Shown here piece by piece: positions 30,781-43,327 of a stretch of 64,000 nucleotides of DNA. Source of the stretch: Exophiala sp. HKRS030 (taxonomy: Eukaryota; Ascomycota; Eurotiomycetes; Chaetothyriales; Herpotrichiellaceae); contig JAHWDD010000004.1 of the NCBI GenBank assembly GCA_023897205.1, positions 5,394,001 through 5,458,000 of the forward strand. The letters run 5' to 3'. Below the pieces are notes generated by a model that was not told the DNA's origin, made no database searches, and was given only the letters and a program-made list of their open reading frames with translations. Positions within the stretch are counted from its first letter, which is position 1, and every line of letters begins with the position of its first letter. The translations under genes were made by a program, and so were the position numbers.

Positions 30781-33446
30781 ATGGATGACAAGTCTTCTTC
30801 AAAAAGCAATGTGCAGCCAAGTGACAATAATCACAATCCATCTCCGTCGAACCCAACGCCACAACCTTTGACAAGGTCACTCTCCGAGAATGCATCCCAG
30901 ACTCCTCCTCGTTTGGCCTCCGCCACCATTACCCGAACCATTCAGGAACTTGAACTATTGTTGGAGGAGGCGATGAGAATTGCAGAGCTGAGCGGCAGAC
31001 CAAAGTCCAGAATGGTTCTCTACAAGACCTTCTCCCTCCTAAGCCAAGCAGCAAGCCGTCTGTTTCTTCTAGCTTAGCACGCCATGTCAGCTTTTCTGAG
31101 GGAACACAGCCATTGGCGGCCGATAACCAACGTCGTGTCGATGCTACTGGAGATTCAGACGGTAGTCAGAGCGCATTGACATGTCTTGGGGCTTGTAGTG
31201 TGGATAACCTACAATTGCTCGAGCCCCTGCCAATGGCTGAAGAAGCTAGTCCGAAGCAGCATTTGCGAAAACAGCGCATTGTCACAGAGCGTCCTCCACG
31301 AGCTCCGTTGCGGCCAGGTAGCAGCAACTTACCTCATCGACCAGAGATCACTCAGCGCACCACATCCGCGCGTACTGCCCAACATCCTCAGCTCCGACGC
31401 CCAAAACGTGATCAACTGCCAACAGACCAGCCGCACGATACAGAGAATGAAGAGGGTGTTGAAAAGGATATGCATTCAAAAGATCAAGACACATCGCTCC
31501 GACCTCGGCCGGGACATGAACGGCATTACTCCCACATTTTCGCCATCAACTCACGTCACGCCAGCGCCCATGTCGTGGGTATCGATCGTATTTCACCCAT
31601 TTACAAGATTGACCTGAATGGTACCAGACATGTTGATATACCCAGGGGTTCTGACGACTTTGATGTTCACGAGACCTCTCACCACGCACCGGTCGCTCGC
31701 AACTGGCCAGAGCCCGGAAAAGGTTCGTTGCATTGGTGAATTGTATCAATGTGGCCTGCCTGGGTCTGGTCTTGGGTGTTTATTCCGGAGAAGTGCCTGC
31801 AATTCAGTACGTGATCGTTGATGTTGACCGCGTTGTCATCCTCGGCAACGTTGCCTTGTACTGCGGACTTGCACTGTCAACCTTGATATTCTGGCCGTTG
31901 CCTTTGTTACACGGGAGAAAGCTCTACACCGTTGCGTCTCTTGTCATCGCCCTGTGCCTACAGATACCGCAGGGATTGGTCCTAAATGACTTCCGAGATC
32001 CAGACAAGACGAGATACAGAACGATTTTGCTCACGTCGCGAGTCATTTTGGGATTTGTACTCGGTTTCACGAACATCAACTCTTTTGCCACACTCCTTGA
32101 CGTTTTCGGAGCATCTTTGCAGAGCAGTAGCGCGGACGATGATCTGATCGATCCTTATGATGTTCGACGACATGGCGGAGGCCTGGGCGTGTGGTTGGCC
32201 ACCTGGTCATGGTGCAATGTTAGATCCATTGCGCTGGGATTCATGCTTGGAGCCTTTGTCATAAGCGGGACTTCGGTAGACTGGGGATTTTGGATTATTC
32301 TCTTGATGCTCATGATTGTCTTGTTACTCAACATCATTGCGCCAGAAGTGAGAAGGTCTGCATTTCGACGAACAATTCGAGAGATGGTTAGAGATCATGG
32401 CGGGTATAGTCGAATCGGCCGAGGAGAAATCAAGGTACATCTGACAGGCAATGGGCCATACTGGTGGGGGAAGAAGTCAAAGCTGGACTGCAGATGAGTT
32501 GGAAAATGGCGACCCAGCCTGGTTTTCTCCTTGTAGCGATATACTCGGCTTGGGTGTATGCCCAATTTACCTTGGTGCTGATGGTAAGAGTTCAGGGGGA
32601 GAATGGACCGGGGAGGCTAACAAGCAGCAGTTACTGGGAGCACTTGTCTCGATGCAATATCGATTTCCACCCTTGGAAGTGGGACTTTGTGGACTTTCGC
32701 TGACACTTGGATCGGCTTTGACTCTACCGTTTCAGAAAGCCTCATTTCTCAGCCGTGCTCGATACTACCCACCTCGTACGGATAGCATGACATTCCAGAA
32801 GGCCATGCTCTAGGAATCGCATGCGGCACGAAGAACACTGTTTACGTTGCTATCACCGCTAGCTGCAATTGGATATGCGGTGACGGCCAGAGGGCCAAGT
32901 CTGCCGGTCGCAGTACCGTGTGTTTTTGCTGGTCTTGTGGGTACGGCGTCTAACCTGACAGCAGCGGAAGCATATGCGTTGATTGTGCAAACCTTTGATA
33001 CTTCGGATCTACAACCGGGCATGACTGGAAGACCTGCTCGGGCGTCGGTTGCACGGCAGAGTTCTAGAATGCGCACCAACTTTTCCTGCTATCCACGTGT
33101 TAGCGCGGGGATAGCGGTAATTCAAACGTTGCAATTTCTTTTTGGAGCTATTGCGACAGGTATATGTGGTCGAGTGGAAAGGAGATATGGAGCAATGCAA
33201 GCGGCGGCAATAGTTGCATCAGTGTTGCTGTTCTTGACGTTGGTGTTTACGGTGGTTGTTGTGCGGTGGAAAAGTGTCCAGATGATTCCAGCCCGACACG
33301 ACCGACGGGTGGATGATGACAGTGAGTGGCGACCTCTTGTTCTGGGGAGACCAAGCGGATTGACACGCAAGTTGAGCATCCTAGAGATGGGAGAGCAGTC
33401 GAGGTGGAGCGAGATACGACGACGAAACAACCTAGCCAGTGGTTAG
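30781..33446 (+). pseudogene. MFS general-substrate transporter with long N-terminal extension, multiply interrupted
   Basis: Plasma-membrane MFS carrier of a widespread Pezizomycotina group with a long disordered cytosolic N-terminus (about 315 residues). The membrane part starts at FVALVNCINVACLGLVLGVY and includes YSGEVPAIQYVIVD, FWPLPLLHGRKLYT, TNINSFATLLDVFGASLQS, VRRHGGGLGVWLATWSWC, APEVRRSAFRR, PFQKASFLSRARYYP and TFDTSDLQPGMTGRP, ending with RTNFSCYPRVSAG. Lesions: one A missing at 31002-31004 (N-terminus), one A at 31718-31721 (just before KRFVALV), one G at 32466-32470 (WWGEEVKAG) and an in-frame TAG at 32811-32813 where relatives have Trp. A real intron occupies 32584 to about 32630 (donor GTAAGA). 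Corrected length is about 874 residues. It is inactive if the lesions are real. Confidence 0.8.
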
Positions 33447-35360
33447 AGGGAGTAGCCGATGGTAGCAGCTTTGATGGGAAATCTGGATGTGGTGACGCGT
33501 CCGGGCCGAGTCGAAGGGCACTATTGTAGCACATGTCACATTGGAGTCATTGAAGAGTGTATACCTTTACAATTGCGTGGAAAAGAAGTGGAAGGAAGGA
33601 CGTGGACGGATCGGTTTAGCACTCGAGGCCGATTGTCGATCTTGGGTCCAGTTAGGTACTCTGAGTATTCCGTACATAGTGAAACTAACCTGGCCAGTTA
33701 TAAAGACATGCCGGAGCAAACCTTAGGCACGTGAGTCAGCAACATTGGAATTGGAGGGGGACAGACTAACCACCCGTGCCACCCACCATAGGTGCCACCT
33801 TCTCCGTACTGTCGTAGTTAGCAGACGGTGACGTCAGTGGAAGAGGTGTTCCTGCATCCAAATGTTGGTCATCTTCAAAGAACTTTTTTCCCTCCAGTCT
33901 CAAGCTTCCGGAAGTAAATTTGCCGTGTGAGAGAATTTTGTTGGTATTTTCTCTTCCAAGGGTTGCGACGATAGCCGTCCCTATGCTGATGGGTAGAAAA
34001 TAAAGGCTTGTGCAAATCGTGGGTGGCGATGGAAAAGACGGCAAATCTTTTTGGTACGACTGCTCGCACAGCCTTGGTGTCCTCTTCGAGGCATATTTCC
34101 AGGCTCTCTGGTTGGGCCGCTTAGGGGCTCGTTTGTTGGTGCTAAGGTTGTTTTGGGTAGTGGTAGCACCTAGGAGGGCCTCGTGGGGCCTCTGCTAGTT
34201 GGGACTAAGCAGCCCAGGGTCGATGACTAAGGGAGCTGCCCCATGGACGCCCAGATGAGTAGTGACAGAGGAGCGAAATATCCGGTATAGTATTATACAG
34301 AGTACAGTACTAGGTACCTAACAGATGATGGCCTCCCAAGTACGCATCAGTGGCATCTAAGTAGGTGTTTAACCACTCAAAGATGGAGTTAATGCCTTAG
34401 AGAAGGACTTAGTGGGGATGTGATGCCCGAACCCCGACATGCCGACACCGAAACAGCAACAACCCGAGGACGACGAGTTTACCCGCGGACCACGGGCGGC
34501 CCTAGTGGAGCATTAGTGGCCGCTGGGCCAATAGTCTTGCAAATAGCCCGCCAGAAGGATGTGACTAGTGGACCTGTCATTATGTCATAGCTCGTCAACA
34601 AACATCAGAGACTCGAGCACATGGGCACTAAAAGCCCAGAGGTTAGGCTTGCACTGGCACCGCAGCACCCACAAGCACCTATAACTTGGTTACCTAAGAA
34701 CCTTTAACTAATTAGCCCCACGCAGCTATTCGTCAGTGAGCACCTTATAGGCACCTTATAGGGTCTAGCACCCACCAAAGCCCTTGTCCCTCGCCTCCAA
34801 CCTCGGTGACATTTCCTGATATTCTTCTTCAGATACCTACGCCGTAGCTTCAATAGCTGTACTGTATGTATTATTCTATGTCACTGGAATAAGCCTTTTG
34901 GCTTGCCGTTTGTTGCGTTGGAGGCAGATCCCCTGCGATCCGCCCTGCGCCTTCCCTCCAGATTTCTGTTTCACACTTGCTGAATGCAGACTGTGGTTAT
35001 CATACTTTTTTCAATTGCCTAACACCGACCGGCCACCAACATCATGCAGTAATCATAAAATCTAACCAACCGACCCTCTCGCCGTTCAACTCCTCTCACA
35101 TCCCAACCATCACTATCTAAGGCCTTCCACCATATCCTTCCACCATCTTGCTTCAAGTCCAACTTCCATCTACATTGACTTGATCACAATCATTTCGTTT
35201 CTGATCTGATCTGAAATCAAAACATTGGACGACTGGCCACATCTTCACAGCTTTATCCTTGACCCCCACTTCGGCGCCATTTGGATCTCCCGATCGCAGT
35301 TGGATAACACCTGCAAGAGCCTCGACACAATCCATATCCTTCCTCCCCTCTCCTCCCACT
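33447..35360. other. Long intergenic region with pyrimidine-rich leader
   Basis: 1.9 kb with no gene. The stretch 34200-34800 is full of CACCTA/TAGGTGCC-like words without a clean repeat. The last 300 bases are C/T-rich (repeated CCTTCCACCATAT-like words), typical of a fungal promoter and long 5' UTR for the MFS gene starting at 35361. Confidence 0.5.
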
Positions 35361-37415
35361 ATGGATATAGTTGACAGAAACCTCGAACGAGCCGAGGTCG
35401 AGGCCACCAGGACATGGTCACAGCAGAGCAAAGAGCGTCGGTCGCTCCACAGTCAAAGATCGCAACAATCCATCGCATCCTCATCCTCCGGCTCTAGTAC
35501 ATCCTCCGATCAAGATGCCATGCGAAGAATACCTACCGTCACAGCTGGCTCACAATTGGGCCGCACAAGGACTCATCCAGTTGAAGACCACAGAACAGAA
35601 ACCCACAGATTACAGCACGTTCAAACCGTTGGTGCCAGCGTCAAATCTCGAACAGACACTCGGCCTCTACCTGAATTTGGTGGCGGAAAACCCTTTCCTC
35701 CTCCTCTTCCCGAACGAGAAGAATATGTGGTGGAATTCAATGGGAAGGATGACCCTTTACATCCTCAGAATTGGGCCTTCAACAGGAAACTTTTGATAGG
35801 TGCCATTCTCGCCTTCACATGTCTGAGCTCCACATTCACCTCCTCCATCTTTTCTGCCTCTACTGCAACCGTCGCACGCGTTTTTGGTGTCGGGGTCGAA
35901 GTGGCCACTCTCAGTACTTCGTTATATGTCCTTGGATATGCTTTTGGGCCTCTGGTTTGGGGTCCTTTCAGTGAATTGCAGGGTAGAAGACTACCCATCT
36001 TGGTCGGCATGTTTGGCTTCACTGTGTTCAGCTTCGGGTGCGCAACCGGCAAAGACCTTCAAACCGTTCTCATCTGTCGCTTCTTCACCGGTCTTTTTGG
36101 TTCTTGTCCTCTTGCAGTTGTCGCCGCTGTCTTTTCTGATATGTTTGACAACCAACAACGTGGTCCCGCCATCGTCATCTTTTCCTCCATGGTTTTCATG
36201 GGTCCCATGCTTGGACCTTTTATTGGAGGATTCGTCAACTCGTCTTATCTCGGTTGGCGATGGAATGTTTACATCCCCGGCATCATGGGCGCCACTGCTC
36301 TTTGTTTGAACCTGATCTTCTTGAAGGAATCCTATCCACCTGTCGTTCTGGTCGCGAAAGCCGCCGAATTGAGACGCCGAACCAAGAACTGGGGCATTCA
36401 TGCCAAGCAAGAAGAAGTCGAAGTTGATTTCAACGAGCTCATCACTAAGAATTTTTCTCGACCTCTTCGATTGTTGGCCACAGAACCTATCATTCTCGCA
36501 ATTACCATTTACATGTCTTTCATCTATGGCCTTTTGTATCTCTTCTTGACCGCCTATCCATTGGTTTTCCAAGGTGTTCATCACATGAGACCCGGTGTCG
36601 CGGGACTTCCATTCTTTGGTATGGTCGCCGGTATTTTTATTGTGGCTGGATATATCATCTTTACTGCCACTCAATATAACAAAAAGTTGGAAGCCAATGG
36701 TGGTATTCCTGTACCTGAATGGCGTCTCCCACCCGTCATTATTGGTAAGTCATTCCTCGGTATCTATCAAAGATGCGCGTTTACTAACTCTTCCACAGGC
36801 GGAGTTCTTTTTGCCCTAGGTCTTTTCTGGTTTGGATGGAGTGGTTACAAGGAATCTGTTCATTGGATTGTACCAACTCTTTCTGGTTTGTTCACCGGAT
36901 TCGGTCTTTTGGCTATCTTTATTCAATGTTTCAATTATATTATTGATTCATATCTCATGTTGTAAGTACAAACTTGTCATCGGTGACTGGCAGCACAAAA
37001 ACTAATCTTACCTAGCGCTGCATCAGCAATTGCCGCCAACACTTTCCTCCGATCCATTGCAGCAGCGGGATTTCCATTATTTGCGCGACAAATGTTTGAC
37101 GGAATGGGAATTGAGTGGGCTAGTACTCTGTTGGGATGCTTTGCCTTCTGTCTGGTCCCTATTCCAGTTATCTTCTATCTCTATGGCAAGAAATTGCGCA
37201 TGAAGTCCAAATTTGCCCCTACCATGGCACCCAAGAAATTGACAGAAGAAGATGGATCAAGTGATGAGGAAATGGAAATGTCAGCTCTTCATGCAACGAG
37301 AAGTCGAGCGCATCACGACGCCGTGAGCACGCGCACAAGAACAAGGACCCAAACAAATGGATCCGGTATGACGCCTCCAGTGGCTCCCCAGCCTACTGAG
37401 AAGGTTGCGGCTTGA
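35361..37415 (+). CDS. MFS transporter, DHA1 family (polyamine/multidrug, Tpo1-like)
   Basis: Proton antiporter of the 12-segment DHA1 group. A 150-residue Ser/Arg-rich N-terminus precedes DPLHPQNWAFNRKLLIGAIL, the conserved entry to segment 1. Motifs follow: SLYVLGYAFGPLVWGPFSEL, GRRLPILVGMFGFTVF, CRFFTGLFGSCPLAVVAAVF, SMVFMGPMLGPFIGGFV, LGWRWNVYIPGI, and GLLYLFLTAYPLVF. Exons 35361-36744, 36799-36961 and 37016-37415 (two 54-nt introns) give an intact 648-residue protein. Intron 1 is stop-free and a multiple of three. The start MDIVDRNLER at 35361 is the first ATG in frame; translation upstream has none. The C-terminal tail is cytosolic, acidic then basic. The substrate is not predictable from sequence. 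Confidence 0.87.
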
Positions 37416-38460
37416 GTCCTTACCGGGATGAGTCCATTACCAGGTCGCAGACCGAGATAAAATGAGGTGGATTGGAAAATGTCTATATTGATGATAGTAT
37501 GATCAGCGTAAAACTTGTATATTGTAATTTGTAGTAGGCCCAAGCTTACGATATGGTATCGCAAATTAATATCCCATTAATGCTACAACTCCGTCTATTG
37601 GGATTCAATCCCAGCACCTGATGAGCGACTACGTAGCCTTCAACACTCCAGTACATGTCTTAAAAGACCTTCAAGCAGACTAGGAGCTCCACATTGTGCA
37701 TTCCACGTTGTGGCAAGGCTGACATAACAATATCCCCCACCCTTAAAAGGGAAGACCCTCCCAACCGTTCCCCACCGGCCCATAGCCGACGCTCCACAAG
37801 GCTGTGATGACGGAACAAGGCAATGTGCGGGGTTTTTCTCACCCTTCTTCATCTCTGTGTCGGATGCGTTCCTCTCCCACAACCATCCCGACATTTTCGT
37901 TTCCCGACGACACGGCAATAAAAACGACGGGACTCCCAAAGGCACACACACAGGAAGGATTTGTGACAATTTACCGGTCAATATCGTGCTATTCTCACTC
38001 GGCTAGCTTTGCATTGGATTCGGTTGGATTGGATCGGACTCCATAGGGTAGGGTAAGGTAGGGTAGGAGAGCCAGCTAGACTTGTGCAGACAGATCTATT
38101 GTTGGCACGCTTCATTTTGCTGGCTTTGTTAAGGGATTCGAGAGGTTCTCACTGCTCGTTGTTATTCCGAGGCAGGACTTGGTGCATTTCATCTGGTGAG
38201 CTGTTTGTTGAGTTGATTACTATCATTATCATTATCACTACCGAGTCTCGGTCCTGGTGCTGCGGGCCTTACTGCGAAGGAGATTAGGAAGGAAAGAGGA
38301 GCTATCGTACAGAGCTGGGAAAGGGAGTTCAGATTTTCCAAGTTCACAGGGAGGCTGCTAGCTCGTTGATTCGGATATCGAAAAACACACCAAGAAAAAC
38401 AATAGAAGAACAAGGAGAGCTCTCTCTCTGTGTCTCTATCTATTCCTCGCCCACTCAGCC
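37416..38460. other. Intergenic region with G-rich telomere-like run
   Basis: About 1 kb without a gene. At 38045-38068 the plus strand reads AGGGTAGGGTAAGGTAGGGT, a degenerate telomere-like G-rich run. An ATT/ATC microsatellite lies near 38221-38240. Confidence 0.5.
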
Positions 38461-39871
38461 ATGTTGTCGTCAGAGGCAGCAGCAGCAGCATCTCCTCCGG
38501 CCTTCTACGATTTCTTCGTCGGCACATTCAACACGCCGCAGCTGTACACACTCCGCTTTACACCGCCGGTATCGTCATCAAGCACAACAGCAGCATCAGT
38601 AGCATCAGCACCATCCTCCCTAGAAATCCTGCACCGCTCACCAGCAATCGGCTCACACTCATGGCTCCACCTCTCACCACCAATACCACGGGTCGCTTCC
38701 ACAAGCACACCCAGCAGCCATGGTCCATCAACACGCAACCTGTACGCCACAGCATGGACCGAGCCGCCATCCGTGGTCGCATACGCCGTGGAGTCATCGA
38801 CATCGATCCGCCTGCTAGGCCAAGCAACCACACACTCGCGCAGCGGCTATGTCACGGCCAGCCAGACGGCGGTGTATTCAGCGGGCGGCGCGACGGGCGA
38901 AGTTTTCGCGTTAGATGCCCAGACGGGGGATTCGTACCGTCAGAAACCACGAGCAAGAGTGATAATGATGCCCCACCACATGCAGTTGAGCCGCTCCAGA
39001 GACTATCCTTCATCGACAGCCACGCGCAGCGCGACGACGGCTCCGTCATGGACTTCGGCGGCCTGCGCCACGGCGCACACTCGGCGGATCTGTCGCCCTC
39101 AGGCGACGCCCTGTATGTCGCTGACATCGGGCGCAATTGCATCTGGAGCTACACGGTCGATCGGGCCACGGGGAAACTGCGTCTCGCGCAGAAATATATC
39201 TCGCCGCGCCCGAACGATGGGCCGAGACATGTCTGGCCCCATCCAAACGGCAAGGTGGTCTATGTCCTGCAGGAGCATACTAGCATGGTGGATGTGTTTA
39301 CCGTTGAGTATTCTCAAATCAAGACAGAGGATGAGGATGAGAATGAGAATGACACGGCGATCTCAGGTCCACATCTGACGCACGTGCAAGGCGTGCGGAT
39401 CATCCCCGCAGGGGCGGACGAGGCGGTGTTCTGGGCCGACGAGGTGCGCACGAGTCTGAGCGACGGCGACACGCCGCGCTGGCTGTATGCGAGCACCAGG
39501 GCCTGACGGAGCAGACGAAGGGCTATGTTGCGGTCTTTCGACTCGACGAGCATGGCCTGATCGATCAGAGTCCCCCCACGGCTGCTGGATCTGTCGGCGC
39601 CGTTCCAGCTCAGGAACCTGCGCCTGCACCTGACGCAGACGCAGACGCGCGCTATAACGGGCTCAGATACATGTACACAACGCCCACGAGCGGCGGGTGG
39701 GCAAATGCCGTCCAGCCTGGTCCTACGGTTGCGGGCGTCGAGTATATCGCCCTGACGGACAGTGAGCAGGGTTTTGTGTTTGTCCTGGCGTGGGATGGGA
39801 TGGTGTTGAGTGAGGTCGCGCGCACCAAGTTGGATGAGGGCGCGGGTGCAGCCACGGCCGTGTGGTTGTAG
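38461..39871 (+). CDS. Lactonase-type beta-propeller (carboxy-cis,cis-muconate cyclase-like), two frame breaks
   Basis: Seven-bladed propeller of the Lactonase family (6-phosphogluconolactonase/3-carboxy-muconate-cyclase type). ATG 38461 opens MLSSEAAAAASPP and YDFFVGTFNTPQLYTLRF, the usual first blade. Later blocks are SWLHLSP, NLYATAWTEPPSVVAY, AVYSAGGATGEVFALDAQTG, FGGLRHGAHSADLSPSGDAL, YVADIGRNCIWSYTVD, GPRHVWPHPNGKVVYVLQE and VEYIALTDSEQGFVFVL. The frame changes at the G5 run 38925-38929 and at GGG 39499-39501. One added G at each gives 470 residues without a stop. No signal peptide, so cytosolic. In the beta-ketoadipate pathway this fold opens or closes lactones; here the substrate is unknown. 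Confidence 0.78.
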
Positions 39872-42800
39872 TTCCGTGGCTTGTGAGTTGGGTTTAGTGG
39901 GTCGGTATCGGTACTTGCTCCCTACTTACATTAATACCCTCAAAGAATATACGTCACCTGATATGTACATGCGTGTAGACATGTTGCGTCTGGAATTCAG
40001 GTCCAATATGCATGTTTTCTCTAGCCTTGGCATTCGTGGTTAGTTAGCAAACCATTCTAAATTGAACTGTCCGCTGACCAAGGAACGTGATAACGCATTG
40101 GAGCTTGAACCGCTTCGGCTAATTAATCGCTGCTCCATGCTCTTGCACCGCTTCGCCGTCGCAGACGTTCCACCACTCCTTGAAGGACAAGAGTCTGCGG
40201 ACAAGATCGGCCGTTGCGAGGCACGGATCCCCACCAGTGATACTGCGCATAGATATTCGCTTTGATACTCCTGAGTCCTGATCAGTAGTAGGACGGAGTT
40301 TAGCTCAGCAAAGTCGTAGATATCTCGTCGGGACTTCAATCGACGCCAGAACCGGAGCGAGAGCCTCTCTGTCTCTGAGAGTGAGCCCCATGGTCAGTCA
40401 CCATCAATCATGATTTTCGCGATTGCTACGACTGGGCATAGCAGCATGCTTTGGTTCAATCCCTATTATCGACACAGCTAGGTTGCTAACACGTGGACCT
40501 TAGACAGTCAGTCTTCGATAGATGAAAGTCGCGACATCCATCAAGTACGCGGCAGACGACTCCCGAGGAAATTTCAATCTGAGGTAATGTTGACACTGGA
40601 CGATGGACCGCTGACGGCAGCGAGGATTCATCCTCGAACGCCTTCTCGCTTGATCTATGGGCATTCGGTGTTCATTCAATGCTGCTTACAGCATGTTTAC
40701 CCATTTAGCTTCCACCCCCGATATAGGATTGGAGTCTTGACGTGTAAATTGTCGTGGCCTCCAGCTTTTCCCTGAGGACGATGTATCCCGCCATCACACC
40801 TCAAGGTATTCAGCGAAGTGAGATGTGTTAGTCCGCAACAGTGTGGGCCAGTTGTCACTGATTTCTTCCAGTGGTTTGCCAGGAGGCGTCTAAACTCCAG
40901 AACATAGGCTTCTTTCGGCCTCTCTTCTATCTTACCTTTGCCCCGTGCGAAAAGCGACACGTTCTCCTGAATGAACGATTTCAAACCACCTTGTCCAAGG
41001 TTGTGAACGCAGAAAGGTTCCGTGTGAAGTGGAAATAGGAGGTCAAGAAAAGAGTCACCCAAGAAACAGGGGGTTCATAAGTCCCAGGTACTTCTCCTCG
41101 AAGGTGACATGTTGGGAACGAATTCGTGTCCATTTGAGAAGAAAATTGCACCTGGGCTGCATAAACACGAGGTTCGAGCTGCTTTGATTCCTCCCAGTGT
41201 CGATACCAAGACTTTTAGTGAGCGCTTTCAAATGGTTCCAGAAAGTATATTGTCAGCCGGGAAATTCGGCTTCAGCCGCATCGTGTGAAGCCATCAAATC
41301 TCCAGGAACGTTCAGACGGTAATAAACAATAGTTGATAGCGTTACTTGGCAAAGATATGTATGTTTGTTGTTGTTGACAAGTGGTTCATATACGCAGTAG
41401 TACTCGCTGTTCGGCATGGAGTTTCATGGGGTGTGGCGTATGCTGCCCCAAAGGACAGGGTCTAGACTTTAGTTGGACTGCAGGAAGTGAGGGTCCCGGC
41501 GCCATGTCTCGTTTGCCCTTTTGTGAAAGCCAGGTCCCTTTTCCCACTGCCCGAGCTTTTCTGGCATACCGAGCGGCGGCCAGGTTCCGAAGGCTTGTGG
41601 AAATCAAGATTGCACAAGACGAGACGGGTCTGTTGCTTGTAACGCTTTAGGAGATATTCTCATCCTTTACCATAGGCTAGTCCGTTGGCACATGCTCACC
41701 TATGTTGGCGTTTAGTGTCAAAAGTACCCAATTGTTGCTTCGCGGAGCTAACAAGCTGCTTTCACTTTCAGCCAAGCCAGACCCTTGGACGCGAAAGGGG
41801 ATTTCATTGCCAAGAATGGCGTTATAGACTAGAAGATGACAAGCAAACATGGCTGTGAGCGAGTTTGGCAAAACTAGTGAAGCATTCTACAGGTGGTGTC
41901 CTTCCCCAGGACTCAGTATTATTGTGGAAATTCTCCGATCCCATCTTGAACCACGGAAAGTCATTGAAGGAGGAGGGTTAGGGTATGGACTTTTGGGGAA
42001 GCCTTATCAAGTGGCTGTCCTACCGATGATCTTTATCTTCATATGGGATGCTAAGCTCAAAGCACAATAGTCCGCACTGCTGCAAAGATGGAACGCCTTC
42101 GAGTTGCGACTTGGAGGCGACGGCTATCTTCGCACTCCATACTTCGTACCGACTCGGTTAAATGCTTTGTCACTCTTTCGCTATGGATGTGGCTTTTTTC
42201 ATCCTTCGCGTACTCATAGGGCTGCGTGGTACAAGCTTTCTTGGCCACCCTTGCCCCTGATTCGGACCAGCTCGTGAAACTCTCCCACGACTTTCTTGGC
42301 ACAAGGGGTAATTTCTCAGGTCGTCTGCCACGAAGCCACGATCCGGCAGTTCAACGAGTATCATGGTCTATGTTTCTGCTATCCTTGGTGGTAGGACCAA
42401 TACTACCGGACGCCCCGCGACGCGCCATCTATTCGACACTTGTCACAAATAATGATATCCACTATCATCAGAGAGGCTAGATCCTCCAAATGCGAACAAC
42501 CTGATGGTTCCTTATCTCCCAAAACGGACCACGTATTCTTGGTATTCGTCCACATGGGAACAATTTCACTAGCCCTAACCAGAACTTGGTCGGGATCTCA
42601 ATGACAGACGGCACCTCCGCCTCGGCTCTGATGGACGTAGCCGAATACTGCCTTGTAAAACCATCCAATGCGAAACAGGAATCCAAGCATGAAGATTGAA
42701 GGTTTGGAACGCCGTCAAAACATACCTTCTTTGATGGTCTTCTTTGGACTTGCGATGAACGTGGCTGCTAATGTCGTGGATTCGGGATCTAAACTTCGAC

Positions 42801-43327
42801 AAAAAGGAGTGACAACTTGGCCACACAGCAATTGTCGATTGTTGGTTCCGCTTGTCATCTTGTTCAGAGGTCTAATTCTGGTCAGGATTCGACCTTCTGA
42901 ATGATCCGACCATTTGAGTCGTGGGATAAGTTACCCCCGTTTTGCCTGTGCACTGCATCTACATCATGCACCTTTGTTTCTAATAACAGCCCAAAGGGGG
43001 GCCGGCCGAAATCTGAATCGACGAGACGCTTTTTTGGGCACGGGTTCCACAAATGCGGACAGTTCTTGGAACGCCCGGAACACGAGAATGCGCTCTGACC
43101 AATGCGATGCTAACCACGTGTCAAGTGAACTTCAGCTGAAGATATTCAATGCTGGCTGACTCAAGCCTCTAGACGGATACGAGACAGCTAATGGAAAACT
43201 TATAAGAAGAGACCACGGCACCTGACCTTGGACTGTCTTGATCAAAGCCAAAAGTCTACTTGCTCCTCGTTCACTTCATCGTTGGGTTAATTCTACTTTA
43301 CGACTTTTCGTTTGCTATAGAATCAAT
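39872..43327. other. Gene-poor stretch of 3.4 kb
   Basis: No gene is supported. A stop-free plus-strand frame at about 41045-41287 (contains LLLEGDMLGTNSCPFEKK) and a minus frame at 40697-41062 (FCVHNLGQGGLKSFIQENVS) look somewhat protein-like but match no family I recognise. They could be relics. Other frames near 41381-41650 and 42057-42900 are unconvincing. The last 200 bases form the O-methyltransferase promoter. Confidence 0.5.

Noticed and set aside
31113..31739. A separate 208-residue gene
   Set aside because: It is the disordered N-terminal part of the MFS protein between two frame breaks.
35991..36674. 227-codon minus-strand frame inside the MFS gene
   Set aside because: Antisense to clear MFS motifs; no family resemblance.
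14072..43327. A polyketide or peptide secondary-metabolite cluster
   Set aside because: The ligase, O-methyltransferase, transporters and regulators might suggest one, but there is no backbone synthase, and the genes are widely spaced and separated by housekeeping genes.
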